A model generated the notes under the pieces. It was not told where the DNA came from and made no database searches. It saw only the letters and a list, made by a program, of their open reading frames with translations. Below, piece after piece: positions 1 to 56,078 of a stretch of DNA of 64,000 bases. A program made the position numbers and the translations under genes. Where the stretch lies: NCBI GenBank assembly GCA_026874595.1, contig CM049313.1, positions 21,031,508-21,095,507 on the forward strand, given 5' to 3'. Within the stretch, counting starts at the first letter, position 1. Every line of letters begins with the position of its first letter. Source of the DNA: Sipunculus nudus. Its lineage: Eukaryota; Annelida; Sipuncula; Golfingiida; Sipunculidae.

Positions 1-1292
1 AAAGAAGTAAGGTGAAAAAATCACCAAAGGGGTGAGGGGGTTATGAGCATTTGGGATTGAAGAAAAAAGTATATGGAAATTAAAGTTATTGTTTTATAAA
101 TAAACCTTGTAAGTGTTAGTTGCCTCTTTTGTTGCAATACTAAAAAACACAGTTTCCTATAAAAATGATACTATGGAAATCCAGTATCCATAAGGCCATA
201 TGCTACCACATATTGCAATATATTGCATCATATATATTTTCATTTATAGATATTTTCATCATTTTTGACAACGCCCCATGGCCTACAGATACACTGTCAA
301 TTGAAATAAACCAGACTAATCATTTGCATTTTTAAGTGTACTTTTTAACAACACCAAACACAAATGAGAAAAATTCTTTCAGTTCTAACTCAGCATATTG
401 GTAAGTCCGTCCTCATGTTTGTTGAATTTCTGACTGCATGAATACAAGCATGGCTCCCATGGGTTACTGGGTGCAGAATATTTGTACGCAATACAGGAAG
501 TGAATTGTACCATAGAGACAGGGTTTCAGTTTCAGTTGTTAGTTCCCATTTAATCTCTTGCATTAATGCATCATTCGTAGCATAATGCTAAGATAATGGG
601 CTGTTTACAACATTATGAATGCAACATAATGGAAGACCACTGCGATATATTCCTGGATACTGCTTGTATCACGACTCAAGTAGGCTTACCAGCCCAATTA
701 TCATCGCCTGCTGAGTTGGGTTTTCACGGCTACCCCACCCAGGGAAATTCATGGGGTAAAACACTCATCTCTCGCTGCTGGAGACCTAGGTTTGATCTCC
801 AGTGTGGCCATGAGAGTGGGTTGTATTTTCCCATCCAAGGCTGGTGGTTTTCTCAGGGTTCTTTGGTACCTCCACCCGTACAGACTACCAAACACCATCA
901 TCTGAGCCATGGAGAGCGCCTTAATTAGTTGTAATAACTATTGGTACATCCATGTAAAATGAATAAGTTTATATTATAATATTTGGTTAGCACTCTACAG
1001 GCTCAAAGAGAAGACTACCCAACAGTTGTGTATTACTCACAAACAAGTGCACCTTTCAAGGGTTCCTCGGTGATGCACACTCAGGACCTGCTGCAGCAGG
1101 TGTGGTACTTAAAGCCTCCTGATGCCATGATGATTATGTGTTTCTGGCATGTAGTCCAAAACTGGAATGGAATTCTGCAGTTGTACATGGAACGTAAAGA
1201 TGGAGGCAGTTACATCCACCCCCCAAAAAAACCTTCTTAGGCATTACCTACCTGAAATAATAACTAAACTTGAAATGTTATTTTTGTTTCAG
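1..1292 (+). other. intron upstream of the SLC22-like terminal exon
   Basis: This stretch precedes the acceptor at 1291-1292 and is most simply the last intron of the transporter gene. I looked for the penultimate SLC22 exon (membrane segments 10-11) and found none, so it should lie to the left of the window. A SINE-like repeat lies at about 650-910. Short open frames near 596-928 and 983-1240 show no family signature. Confidence 0.5.
650..910 (+). repeat. SINE-like dispersed repeat
   Basis: The segment has a tRNA B-box-like stretch near 790-801 (GGTTTGATCTCC, close to GGTTCGANTCC). It is followed near 840-880 by a segment of the type GGTTTTCTC-GGGT-CTTTGGTACCTCC, which recurs in SINE-like elements of marine invertebrates as far as I recall. 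I do not see a convincing A box or flanking direct repeats, so the ends are approximate and the class is tentative. The 110-residue open frame across it is a by-product. Confidence 0.4.
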
Positions 1293-1595
1293 GATAAGGT
1301 GGCTAAACCATTACCATTCACAGTGTTTGGAGGACTTTCCCTGGTGTGTTCTTTCATGTGTCTGCTTCTGCCGGAAACACTGAATAAACCACTGCCTGAT
1401 GCTCTACCGCCTCAGCAGTACTGGTGCTGCCACCAAGCCACAGAGCCAGAAGAAAGTACCGCAAATTTAAACGGCGTGATCCCTGATGGAGATGGCAATA
1501 ATATTCCATTAGCCATAATAGACAGATCAGTTAGTGACAAAAAAATTTATAAAGACGAATCTGAAATAGTGCCAGCTCAAAATAAGCCTGTATGA
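1293..1595 (+). CDS. organic cation/anion transporter (SLC22-like), last coding exon
   Basis: This is the C-terminal exon of a major-facilitator organic ion transporter of the SLC22 (OCT/OAT/OCTN) type, a plasma-membrane carrier. The exon begins in phase 0 after a pyrimidine-rich acceptor (TTTTTGTTTCAG, ending at 1292) and ends at TGA. It encodes 100 residues. First comes a hydrophobic segment equivalent to the twelfth membrane span (FTVFGGLSLVCSFMCLLL), then LPETLNKPLPD, the family's hallmark at the end of that span. A cytoplasmic tail of about 65 residues follows, with a CC pair, acidic residues and several serines. Earlier exons with the other spans are outside the window. The family call is firm. 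Whether it carries cations, anions or carnitine cannot be read from this exon. Confidence 0.88.
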   Translation, partial: DKVAKPLPFTVFGGLSLVCSFMCLLLPETLNKPLPDALPPQQYWCCHQATEPEESTANLNGVIPDGDGNNIPLAIIDRSVSDKKIYKDESEIVPAQNKPV

Positions 1596-2526
1596 TCTGA
1601 TTAGGGATCTGTTTATATTTATGTGTTGTGGCTGTTTTGATGTTTGTGTGTATGTCATAAATTATATTATAAACTAACACGAAGAGATGTGGTTATTAAG
1701 TATTGTCATGATCAACGCAGCAACTGTATATCGCACACAGCACTTGATTTCACAAGAATCATACTAAATCATCAGATCTCAAAATATATGACATTCATCC
1801 CAGTATAGCAACACTTTATATATTAGAATCATACAAGGAAAGGGTTAATTATTTGTACTAAAGTATTTTGGTTTCAATTGGACTTTATAATGCACTTATT
1901 CCAATAGAGGGGTAACTAGTGTAGATCCTGGTATATTTATTTGTAAAATTTAATTTACATGTATATGCATGGGTAAAGTTTATTTTGTGTGTACTTTACA
2001 AAGTTCTGATCATCAAATATTTATGTAGTAAAAATTGATTTACAGTTAATTTTAAATGGTGTCATTGATTGTAAACTCAAGGTTTTGCATGTAAGGTAGT
2101 ATGGACTACAGATGTTCATACATTGTTATTTCTTTTACAGTGTTCTTTACACAGTTCATGCAGTTGAGCACACAATTTGTGGAAGTGATTTTGGATAAAA
2201 TGTGTCACATAAGTTAATGTGTCACAACATCCAATCAGCTTTCAACTTAGGGTGTTATTTGCATGAGACCAATAACCTTGACTGCTGAAAGTGGGGCTGA
2301 TATGTTTTAATATATAGACATATTCCTCAAAGTCTTAGATAACTCTGGCATATAATTATAGCTTTGTATGTGTTTATTTTCATTAACAGAAATTAGGCTC
2401 ATTAATCTTATCAAACATTACCATTGATTTATAAGTCGACCCCCCCCCCCCCCCCCTCCTCCTTTCCTTGATTATTTTTTTTGGGAACAAATTTCTCCAC
2501 ATATAACCAATAATTTTTTGGTAGCC
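1596..2526 (+). other. probable 3' untranslated region of the SLC22-like gene
   Basis: AT-rich sequence follows the stop with no open frame of note, up to the first AATAAA hexamer that I find on the + strand. A C homopolymer of about 18 bases lies near 2440-2457. The 3' end is inferred only from the hexamer. Confidence 0.35.
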
Positions 2527-2532
2527 AATAAA
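2527..2532 (+). promoter_or_regulatory. candidate polyadenylation signal AATAAA for the SLC22-like gene
   Basis: AATAAA lies about 930 bases after the stop codon at 1595. I saw no earlier canonical hexamer on this strand. A GT-rich tract at about 2630-2660 follows, which would suit a downstream GU-rich element. Confidence 0.35.
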
Positions 2533-3182
2533 AATTTGCATAGCATAAAACTGATGGACATGAGGGGATGGAATGAACTGAGCAAGTTTAGGAATTTGTG
2601 GGATTCAGTAAGCTGCATGAGGAGAGCCTGTGTGTATTTGTGTGTGTGTGTATGTGTGTGTTACACAGTCCGCTTAGTATGGGATGTTTGCAGTTCCTTA
2701 AAAGTGGACCCCACTACACACACACACACACGTACTGAGAGCCCAAAGTTGCCCAACTTTGTCAAAACATGTTTGAATGACAAACCATTCTAGTGGTGTC
2801 ATGTAAGATTAGAAGGGGATCCAGGAGAGGGTCCATCACCCCCTCCCCCCTTATTCAACTGCCACAACCTTTTTATAAGGGTTTCAGACCCAATTTTTTG
2901 TGACCTGGACTCCTTTTTCTGAACGTGGGGACCCTGTTTTAGACTTTGTCATTATCCCTCCTGGATTGGACCCCTCCTTTTCAAAGATCCTGGATCCACC
3001 CTGGAAGATTCATCCCCAAACTGTGGCAGTTTTGAATCCTGTACCCATGGTCCTCTGTTAACAAGAATATACAACTGATATGATCATTCACGACTGAAAG
3101 GACTGGCCACACTAGATTGCTTGCAATGAGCAGTTTGTCAGGAAGCACAAAATAACAGGGGGCGCTTATTAGGGTGTGCACA

Positions 3183-3289
<107 letters not shown>

Positions 3290-5024
3290 GTTCAACTGTT
3301 GCCTGCCCCCCCCCCCCGACTTGGCATATTTCAGTAACAGTTTATATAAAAGCTAAAGCCATCAAACATTCATTTGTGCTGACTTGTTTACCATGAAAAC
3401 ATGCAAACGGCACAAAGAAACAATGCAAGAGGATTTGTGTGTTTGAATGAATCCTAATTGTAAGAATGACATCTTCCCAGAAATAACAATCTAGGACAAA
3501 GGGCCATGCATTTGTCATGTAGGTACACGGAGAATGAATCGCGCTGTCTGTTACTCACCTGTTGGTAACATGGTTACAGGTGATAATATCAGTACGGGTA
3601 CCTGTTGTATGTTAGGCAGGAATGTTAATGAGGTGTATAATATCCCGTGTAGAAGGGGAACTGCTTTATGCAATGTTGATTAACACAGATGTTTTGGAGC
3701 ATTGTTTGTTTAGCTTTTATTAACTTCAGAAGTGAAGATTATAATAGAAAACCCCGCATGTTCTGGCACTTGAACAGTGGTTGATTTGATTTGCACGTGG
3801 CACATCTTTAATGAATGTAATGAAAATAATGATGAAAAAATTCAACATATACAAAAAAAACATTTATTTATCCATGGAATTACAAACTAGGATTTATATT
3901 ATTGCTATGATTATACACTAAAAAGGGTTTTGCTTGTAACATGGACCAACTATGATCTGATAGTTAACTTATTTCTTCTATAGGGATTGTTTATAATTAA
4001 TATGAGTCGAGCACAATCTGTACAAACGATTGAGGATTAAATATAATATTTATATACCTGGATTTGTTATATTTAATTTTTCTCAACTGAAGTCACTGGT
4101 TGTGATCCATTTTGAGATTAACCATCGACCACTGACCCCGCATAGCATTTTTTTCTACCATCAGATATTTTCTTGGATTCTCATTTTCATTCGACTGACC
4201 CAAAGTTTAAATCGGGATCGGCGCACGTTCTCCAATTACGTATCATGAACTCAAAGACTATATCCGAGAGACCGATCCCTTTCGGGGCATCTGAAATTAT
4301 AGGACACTGTGACCTTATTTTTGCGAAGTGTTGACCAAAACCATAATTGTTATGACGTGTTTTAACAGGCTTAGTGGGGCCAAATATGTACACTTGGCAT
4401 ACAGAAATTTCTCTTTTTGGCAATCTCTACAAAGATATTAAGAATTGGTGAAATTAATTGCGTTGATTATTTATCCAATCATTATGACGTGTTCACCAGT
4501 GCTGTCACAATCATCTCGGCTTCATTTCCAATGACCACGTGATTTGCGCAATAATGCATGCTTCGCCATGACGTCACGTGACAGGATTGGTCGGTGATGA
4601 CGTCAATAATTATGGATAACCTGGCGAGGAAAATTGGCCTTCCTAGGAGGGCATGGGCGCTTGAATCCTTAAATATGAAGGCTATTTTGATCATATAACT
4701 TCTGCAATACACACCTCTACACTTATCTCAACTTCTGTTAACTATTGGTAGTTGATATTCATTTTAATAATAGTTTGTCATACATATGATATATAACACT
4801 GATGGATATCTTGACATTCAGTAAGTCTATCTTTATAAACATTGAAGGAGTATAGGCCTAAGGATTCAAACACCTGTAGTGGAGGCCCGGCGACTGCCAT
4901 TAACTTTAAAAAAAGAAATACTACGTAATTAAGACTGTAACGATGAATAGGTGCACCAATACATAGCGATTCAAAGTCGATTAAACAAGCGTCCGATATG
5001 GCAGGGGCCTAGCCTGACCAAAGT

Positions 5025-5047
5025 GGGGGGGGGGGGGGGGGGGGGGG
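5025..5047. repeat. G homopolymer, about 23 bp
   Basis: A pure G run. Long G or C runs are frequent in this genome. Their lengths should be treated as approximate because assemblers and sequencers handle them badly. Confidence 0.9.
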
Positions 5048-5206
5048 CGCAGGAAGCAGAAACGAGGGGGCAAAGCCCCTGGGGCGGAGGTTGTGGGTCA
5101 TTTATTGGTCAATGCTTTGTTAGATTTAATTTCTTTTTTAAATTCACAAAACACAACTTCTGCCAAATCCCAGGGAGGCAGCTGCTTATTAGGGACGCCA
5201 TGAACC

Positions 5207-5210
<4 letters not shown>

Positions 5211-5278
<68 letters not shown>
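5211..5278. repeat. (TA)n microsatellite
   Basis: Uninterrupted AT dinucleotides of about 68 bp. Confidence 0.95.
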
Positions 5279-5282
<4 letters not shown>

Positions 5283-5939
5283 CATGTCAATCAGGCTGTA
5301 AAGTAAATAATATTTACATCGTGAGCAGGTGTATCGTATCGTGAGTGAATGAAGTACTGTATCGTATCTTATCGTGAGATAAAGTATTGTTACGTGTATC
5401 GTTCTTATGTTCGGTTCATCCTGTTTATGCAAATCTCGGGAGAATAGTTTTAATGATTTTAATGAAACGTGACACACGTCATAGCTGAGGGATGTCTGGA
5501 AGTTGTGTAGACGTTGGGAAATTATTTACTTAAATCCCCTTTCAAATAATCCAAAGTTGGGCATTCTAGGTTTTTGCAGCACCGCTTACCGCTTACAGAC
5601 GCCTTCTGTTATCATACGTAACTATATATAGGCCTACGCTCGCGCGTGATCGTGCAGCCATCGATAAAGCTCGGTTCGTGACGTCAGCGGCTATGATGAC
5701 GACACAGTCATGAGATGTGCCGTTTCTGCAAGTCTCCATACAGCATGACGGTGAGTATAGCATCAGAGGCATGGTTCCAGACGAATTTTCTTTTGAATTT
5801 TCATTCCCCCCCCCATCATTTTTTATCAACATCGTTTTAATTATTTTATTTGTTTGAACTTTCGCGGGGTTACTTTTTTGCAAGGGCTGTGGAACGGTGT
5901 ATCTGTTGTGTTAATTTATTTACGATAGCTTTTCTCTAG

Positions 5940-6120
5940 CTTTACACTTATAAAATATATTTATGTATATATAAATTATATATAAACCTATATATTATAT
6001 AATATATATTATATATATAATATATATATTATATAATATATATGTACTATATATGTAATACATATGTATATATAATGTATATTTATAATACATATATATT
6101 ATATATATATAGATGTTATG
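5940..6120. repeat. degenerate AT-only low-complexity tract
   Basis: Almost pure A and T with short palindromic TATA and ATAT blocks. It has no open frame and no other structure I can name. Confidence 0.75.
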
Positions 6121-6848
6121 ACATTTGGATATATTATATTATACAGATAGATTACATATGGATTGGTATTTAAGGCTATATAAAATATACACTTTAGGAG
6201 GGAAGGCGAAAGAGTTTGGTTTCATTCCAGCTTGTATAATGGTATTTCTAGCCTCCAAATTAAATTTATATACATGTGCTGTGGTCTGTTCATTGTGACT
6301 GAATTTTTGTAGCATCCTGGCATGTATGAGATTATGTAAAAGACTGTATTATATGTCAATACAGAAGTTCAGAGCTGTAAAAATGTAACATGTTTAATGT
6401 AATAGAGTAGCCGACTGACTTTGTTTGAATACATCTTTGGTACACATGTACGGGGGGGGGGGGGGGGCTGCTGAGGACTGCTTTGCGGAGACAAGTATCA
6501 ACAAAAAGTTTCCGTGTAACGGGACAAATTACACTTCCGATATCAGTTGCGGATCCAGAATTAACATGGAAGGGTTTACAACTCCAGGAACGGGAAGCAG
6601 AAGGGGGGGGGGGGGGGGAGGGGGATGGGGGTACTTTTAAAAAACTGCATGCACCAATTGGAAATTTCGCATCACTGAAGGGGGCAAAGCATCTGCGGAT
6701 CCTCCCTTGTATAGAAGTGTGTGCACGTACTTAGGCCTATATACATACACAACTATCCGTTACGGTGTGACCTTGAGGTAATAACACTTCGCCAACCTTC
6801 CCAAACTGCAGGCATAAATAGTCTTTTAGATTTTATTTAGTGGAGAGC

Positions 6849-6906
6849 GGGTCTGCATCTCTGAGCTTATAGCTGTTGGGTCTGCATCTCTGAGCTTATA
6901 GCTGTT
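6849..6906. repeat. 29-bp direct duplication, two perfect copies
   Basis: Two adjacent identical 29-base units beginning GGGTCTGCATCTCTGAGC, at 6849-6877 and 6878-6906. This is a recent local tandem duplication. Confidence 0.9.
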
Positions 6907-9483
6907 GTACATGCAGGGCCCCAATAATCTAAAAAAAAAGTAGCCTTAAAAGTTACCCCCCCCCCAAAAAAAAAATGTCGGGGGGGGGGGGGGGGCTAAC
7001 GAACGGTACCAGGAAGGCACCGAATATGCCAACTAGCCTGCTGTCGACATAATAAGGGCCTATAATAAAAATAGTTGTTAGCGAAACCGCTTTGGCAATT
7101 GGTTCAGTTTACTGTGCCGTTAACTAGATGGCGGCCTTAACATTACAACTAAAATCAGTCACCAGAATGGCGTAAAGTGGAACAGGACGAACACTATTTT
7201 TTCCGAAAAGTAATCGAAGGGGGTTTGAAAACGGGAGCAGATAGAGCCTGTTAGAATCCGTCAGGTAATTGATGGTATGGTATTTGTATTTAAAACAATA
7301 TTGATACGGGCGGTGGTCGAGGGGTGGATTTAAGGGAGGGGGACGCAGAATCTCCCCATCGACCGGCCATAGCCTGTCCCTCCTTCGGCGCCTCATCTGC
7401 ACCGCTTTTTATTGGCCCCACGCCGTTTTTTAATTTTTGCATTGTTGGAGGTAACCTCAATTTTTTAATGCCAGCTTAACTTAGTAAATGTACATCTGCA
7501 GAATGCTACATCTGGTTTCGGACTACGTGACAAAGCAGTACCACAGGCCTCCTTTTACTTCGTATCCCAATGTTAGGTAGGCCCGGTGACTACTGCACCT
7601 GTGTCCCCATTGCTTGGTTATGCCAAGGACCCCCCCCCCCCCCGGATGGCGAAACACTGCCTTTCCGATAGTATATGCACAATTTGAGGCCGACGGCATT
7701 TACCTAAAAATCCCACTTGGCGCCAGCTTGGAATAATTTTCCATAATTAACTCTGCATGATTGTGTAAATTAATAATTTACAATATATTATAAATTTAAT
7801 ATATACATATAATATTATACGTCTATATACATATACATGTATTTACATATATACATATACACTTATATACGCCTTTTACTGCTTGAGTGTGAACAAGAAG
7901 CCGATGGATGTATTATTGATTGTTTTATTAACCATCCAACCATCCACTGGTTTATCTCCATCAACGATAAACATCTGGCTACAGCCACTCGCACCTTACG
8001 GCTACACCATACCGAGGTGTATATCCTAACAATATGTTAAATGTCATCATTAACAAAGACTGTAACAAAATCTGGTAAATACATTAAATAAGACTAAGAC
8101 GTAAGATAACCTGGACTGAGTCGAATTGATGGGGGACCCTCGCACGTTTAAGAAACCTTTCACACATGTAAATACATGTATCTTAAAAAAGAAACGCTTA
8201 AAATTACGTAACATATTTTTAATAGTAGTGTAAAATATATTATGCAATCATGTATGAAAAGCTTGTTTATGAATATATATATATATTATTTATATAGAAA
8301 CAGTAACAAAGCATGCCGGATGAGATTCATGTCAGAATTCTAACTATATAAACAATGTACAAAAACGGAAACGTTAAAGTGCGTTCATCATCAAGTTGTG
8401 GCCGGTCAGGCTCGGTCTCGTTCGTAAGCGGGGGAAGCTCTCGCTAACTTTCTGGCCACACTATCGAGTATAAGTTACCAACTAGGTTTAACTCTACTGG
8501 CCACACGGGGCGCGGCGCAGCGCCATTCTGGAAGACTCAATAAGTCGTGTAAGGGATGCGATCTTTGGCTATATGAGCAGGGGATGACCTTCAAATGCTT
8601 TAGAAAGTGGATATGCTTTTTTTCTCTCAACATGTGACCTTACTCCATTTGAGGTATGTACCTAGATTGAGCAAACTGATATTCTGTTTATAATCGCTGC
8701 AGGCGAGCTCGGACAGCACTGCTGAGCGGCTGTGCCTACACTTTAAAAAGACCTAAAATAAATACAAATCACCTATTTGCATACGAGGAAGACCCTCTAC
8801 GCTTCGAACCTGCTCTTGGGTATAATATACCTAACTTCAGTTTCGATCAGGTACTTCTTCTATTAACTGTACTCGTATCACCTTTATAATGTGGCTCTGT
8901 ATCTGCTTCTTTACGTTACATTTACAAATGAATAAATATACTCTATACTGTGAAACCCATAAAGCTCGCCGACGGAAGAAGCGCAAAGGGTCTTCCGGTA
9001 TTTTTAACGACTTCCGGGTCCTCTAGTATCGTATTAGTGACTCTGTTTGTACTACATCCTAGAACCAGACCCTACACGTTAAAACACCATATCAAAAATA
9101 ACATCGCTGTCTATATGTTCATCACAGCCAGTCGAGTACAACTGTAAACTAGGAGACTATACAATACTGCCGTTTAATGTACAAAAATATGAAGGGGTTA
9201 CGGACTATATGAACATACAGTTATTTGACGTTTGACATTCATTCTACCACCGCTTTAGAGGATACATTAAAACTGCAGGCTCAAGGAATCCCACTCAAAC
9301 ATTCTTCAGAATTCTTTCAAACCTGGAGTGCGCACGGCACACGTGACACCCAGTTGCGAAACTTTCTCTCTGTAATTCCGTAACAAGTTCCTAATTCTTT
9401 ATGCAAGGCAAGCTTTTCTTTAGCACCCTCAATTCGTTTAAGTACATGATAATTTTAATAACAAAATACGTTGTTAACCAGGT

Positions 9484-52162
<42,679 letters not shown>

Positions 52163-52407
52163 AGCCTGCGAAAAAGAATACTGTGTTCAGTATATACAGC
52201 CTTCTGGTATAATCCACACATGAAAACTACAAACTTCTTTTCCTTTCTTTGGTATAATACACAGCTTTTTTGCTCAGAAAGTAACAACCTTGACTAGTCA
52301 TATGTGGGAGGGGTCCCCCTTGCGTGTATGTACAGGTGACGAATAGTGCAAGCAAACCGGCTGACGAGTCTACCTGTGAATGAACTAATGAACTAAAGGG
52401 AGTGAAT

Positions 52408-52414
52408 TTTTATA
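52408..52414 (-). promoter_or_regulatory. candidate TATA box for the collagen gene
   Basis: On the minus strand TATAAAA is read here. A transcription start 25-30 bases downstream would be near 52383. A donor-like CACAG|GTAGAC lies at about 52373. The acceptor TTTTTCGCAG, three bases before the ATG, shows that the 5' untranslated region is itself spliced. A very short first exon joined across about 200 bases to the signal-peptide exon is therefore possible. A more distant first exon is equally compatible. Confidence 0.3.
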
Positions 52415-53904
52415 CAGGTATTTACACCCTGGTGTCGTGACATAAAAGGGAAAGGTGCAGACACCAGTCCTGCCCACGACTTTAAAAGGGTTAGCCGGTT
52501 TCCGGCGATGACAGTGGGTAGGAATAAAACACGACCTTATGTAGACTAAACCGCAAAAGCACACTCTGACCTAAATGCTACCTACCGTGTCGCCAAGGCA
52601 CCGGCCTGCACGTAAAAGAGACGAAGTTTGCATGGACTCCCGTATTTTTAAGTCCTGTGAAGCTCCCCCATACGAAATTAAAACACAACGGGGGCCTTTA
52701 CAATCCCAAGTCCACGGGGCTGGACGGTCCGAAGGTTGATAGCTCGGAGATAGGAGCTAGAAACCCTTCCACCGCCTGCAAGCCTGTCGCCCAACACACG
52801 CGCGCCTTAGACCCGAATCACCCAAGTGGAGCCGGCGACAACCAATGAATGAAACGACTCGGACCACTGGCCGGGCAGGTTTTCTTTACTATAAATATAC
52901 TACAATATTCCTATTCAGGCTCGTGTCTCTGGAAAAGCCAAAGGCACCTCAATCCAACGGTTTATCAAAGCCCCAATTAAAGCAAGGAAACGCGAGTATC
53001 ACCAGCTGACGGCATGGTTAAGAAATGGGCTGTTACTGCATAAGGTTAAAGACAATGTGGGAACATAGGCTTGATCGTGCACCCCGCCCATGTGCAGGCA
53101 TGCCAGCTACGCGTTCGTCGAACCTGGTTTGTTTAGTTTGTTGGGCCAGAGGTCGCGGCTTTCTTCAAGTCAATATGACTATTTGCGCTCACTGCCACCC
53201 CCTTGCTGTCTTCCCCCGCATGAGAATACACCTCCAACGACGACATATTTAAATATTAAAATGGTAATTTTCCATATTCAAACACAATCGGGTAACAGCC
53301 GAGGGAGACAACTGTTTCTCTATCAAGACATCCTTGATCACTTTATTCAACAGGTTAATTACCTTTGTATAATCAGATCAAGATGAGTAATTAAACAAAA
53401 ATATATTTTATATCCCTATTGATTATAACAGCTGTTATGTAACTTCTTAACAACACCTATGTCTTCAAGCGTAAACGCGAAAAACAAAAGACGAGACGAT
53501 CCCATTAGATTTGTTATGATCGCTTTGCCAAAACCGCAAGCAAAAACAAAATCTCTTGTTGTGGCGAACCAATGCACACAGCGTTATATCGTTCACACAA
53601 CGACTTGATTGGTAAATACTGCTGTGTCTTTAAGTGAGCGCCGCTGGTCTCGGTGGATCTTTGGTTTCAGACGCTAAGAAAAAAAGTAAACAAAGCTGAC
53701 CTTGCTTTTCCTACGTCATAACTGCTATAAAGGAGCGAAACCATGACTAAATAATGAGAAAGTTTTATATACAGATGTTTATATGTGACTGCGGAACATC
53801 GCAGTACGAGGAAGAACAATTGAAACCATTGAACAGTGTATAGACACGTTTAAATTCACACACACACGCACCCATCTTATACTGATATGACGTTATTATT
53901 ACAT

Positions 53905-53907
<3 letters not shown>

Positions 53908-53990
<83 letters not shown>
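53908..53990. repeat. compound (TA)n(GA)n microsatellite
   Basis: About 47 bp of TA followed directly by about 35 bp of GA. Confidence 0.93.
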
Positions 53991-53994
<4 letters not shown>

Positions 53995-54145
53995 AGTTAT
54001 AGTGTTACCCTCCGATGTAAAGTGCTCTATGGCCTACAGACTAGGCCAGAGCGGTATAACAGATTCTAACAGCATTCACCTGATGATCGGGTCGCATCCC
54101 GTGAAACAGACTGTAGTGAATTTACAGTGTTGATTTTCTTCAGAG

Positions 54146-54146
<1 letters not shown>

Positions 54147-54213
<67 letters not shown>
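54147..54213. repeat. (TA)n microsatellite
   Basis: About 66 bp of uninterrupted TA. Confidence 0.93.
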
Positions 54214-54216
<3 letters not shown>

Positions 54217-54330
54217 TTTAGAACTTTCATGGGTCTAGGATTTCGACTAGGAGGTCCTCGTCTTGTACAATAAGACTCAGTGGTAAGAACTCCAGACTCC
54301 AGAAATCCTCTTCCTCGATTTGCTCCCCCT

Positions 54331-54342
<12 letters not shown>

Positions 54343-54372
<30 letters not shown>

Positions 54373-54410
54373 ATTTTTGCCTCCGCCAGAAAGGTATATG
54401 CGTTCATCCC

Positions 54411-54490
<80 letters not shown>
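54343..54490. repeat. compound (CT)n / (TA)n tract
   Basis: A CT run (54343-54372), a short unique part that includes CCTCCGCCA (a fragment of the GCCTCCGCCA repeat family), a second CT run (54415-54455) and a TA run (54456-54490). Arg-Glu and Ser-Leu open frames across it are by-products. Confidence 0.88.
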
Positions 54491-54493
<3 letters not shown>

Positions 54494-55837
54494 CACACAA
54501 ACTTCGGTCTAGTCCTAGCTGTTGTTTTTACATCATAATCATAATGCGGTGGGTTTTGGGGGAATTTTATTTTGCTGATTTTCTCACCTTGCTTTTTACG
54601 CGTTTTGCTCGGCATGAATTCTTCTTTAGTGATATATATTACTTAACGCCTCTTCCAATCATATATTGCATGGGAGCATCTAGTCAAGGCCTCCGAGGCC
54701 ATTTATAATCGGAACTCACAGGCGATACGGTGGATTGCTACATGGACTTTTTACAGTCTAATGAGTTGCCTCAGTAATTACTTCTTCTGGCTATGGCTCT
54801 CAGCCCATGAACAGGTCTAGTTAAATACGTTTATAAAATCTCCTGGGAGCATATTACTGTAATTTGGCTGTGTTTATAGGTGTATATATCTGGGTATATG
54901 TATTTTTGGTCCTTTTACAAAACTATGATGATACCTTTGATCTCAATTTGTAGAAGCTTTTCTGACGCCTCTGGATATATACGGCGTCACCTGTTTCTCT
55001 CCACGTTACGTTATATTGAATTTTGAAATATCATTTCTGATCACGAGCTGAACAAGTGAATTAAAGGCGTGTCCTAACTCTAGATGGATCATTGAGTCAT
55101 GCCCTATAATGTACGTAATGCTTTCATTTCTCCATCGAATCCGTAAAAATACCTACAGATATCTTGGATTTTGGAAAAGAATTAAAGTCAAATAAATCAA
55201 ATATCTGAAGGCTAATTAGGGGATCAATGCTTAAAATGTTGAAATCCTGATAATGGTATTTATTTCGGCTATTTCAACCGTTCTTTATACAGAAATTGTC
55301 TAAAATGAGTGCCGGTGTTTCCGGACTTTCTAAACTCTTACCTTACGTAAATTTGTTACTCTTGGTCAAACAACATCATATTGAAAAAAATTAATTTAAT
55401 ACTACTGCGCAAGTATAGTCTCGATATCCTCTTGTTATCTCTCAGGAAGAAACGCACTTTAGCTTAAAGTAAGGGTAAATATATTTTTGGCTCGCAGAAA
55501 CCCTTTTTTTAATCATGTAGACCGCCCTGCCCCGTATATGCCAGCTTTTTGCTCGGACTCGCCCCCCCCCCCCCCCACTCCGCAGTTAAAATTATTTGGA
55601 CCCACCAAGCGAAATCATGAAATCAAGACTTATGTTGATAAATAGCATATGAAATAAAATAAATCATTACTTGTTATTCTTCAGACTATTTTATCTTTCT
55701 TTTATCTTGATTGGCAAACTACTGGATGCGTACACCTGTAAGTTTTCTTTTCGTTGACGCATTTGTATAAAGTTTAGAGTAACCAATTCTTGTGTTGCCT
55801 TTTTACAAAATAAGTTTTTAATCGTGGCTGTAATCAT

Positions 55838-55946
55838 GATTATTTTTGAGGTAATCATAAAGTTATCGTAATTGTAATCGATAACATGAACTTAAATTGG
55901 TAATCGTAATACTTTCAAAGTAATCGTAATCGTAATCGATTACATG
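55838..55946. repeat. GTAATCG-rich degenerate tandem stretch
   Basis: GTAATCGTAATCGATTACAT and related forms recur with short spacers. It is probably part of an old dispersed element whose ends I cannot define. Confidence 0.5.
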
Positions 55947-56010
55947 TATCTAATAATCACCCCATGTCTGGTAAATATAACTATACGACTATATATAATT
56001 GTAAATTCAA

Positions 56011-56016
<6 letters not shown>

Positions 56017-56077
<61 letters not shown>
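56017..56077. repeat. (TA)n microsatellite
   Basis: About 60 bp of uninterrupted TA. Confidence 0.93.

Positions 56078-56078
<1 letters not shown>

Noticed and set aside
9172-9457. Polyadenylation signal for the collagen gene
   Set aside because: Only ATTAAA variants occur near the stop on the minus strand (about 9452-9457 and 9172-9177). One is too close to the stop and neither has supporting context, so no site is called.
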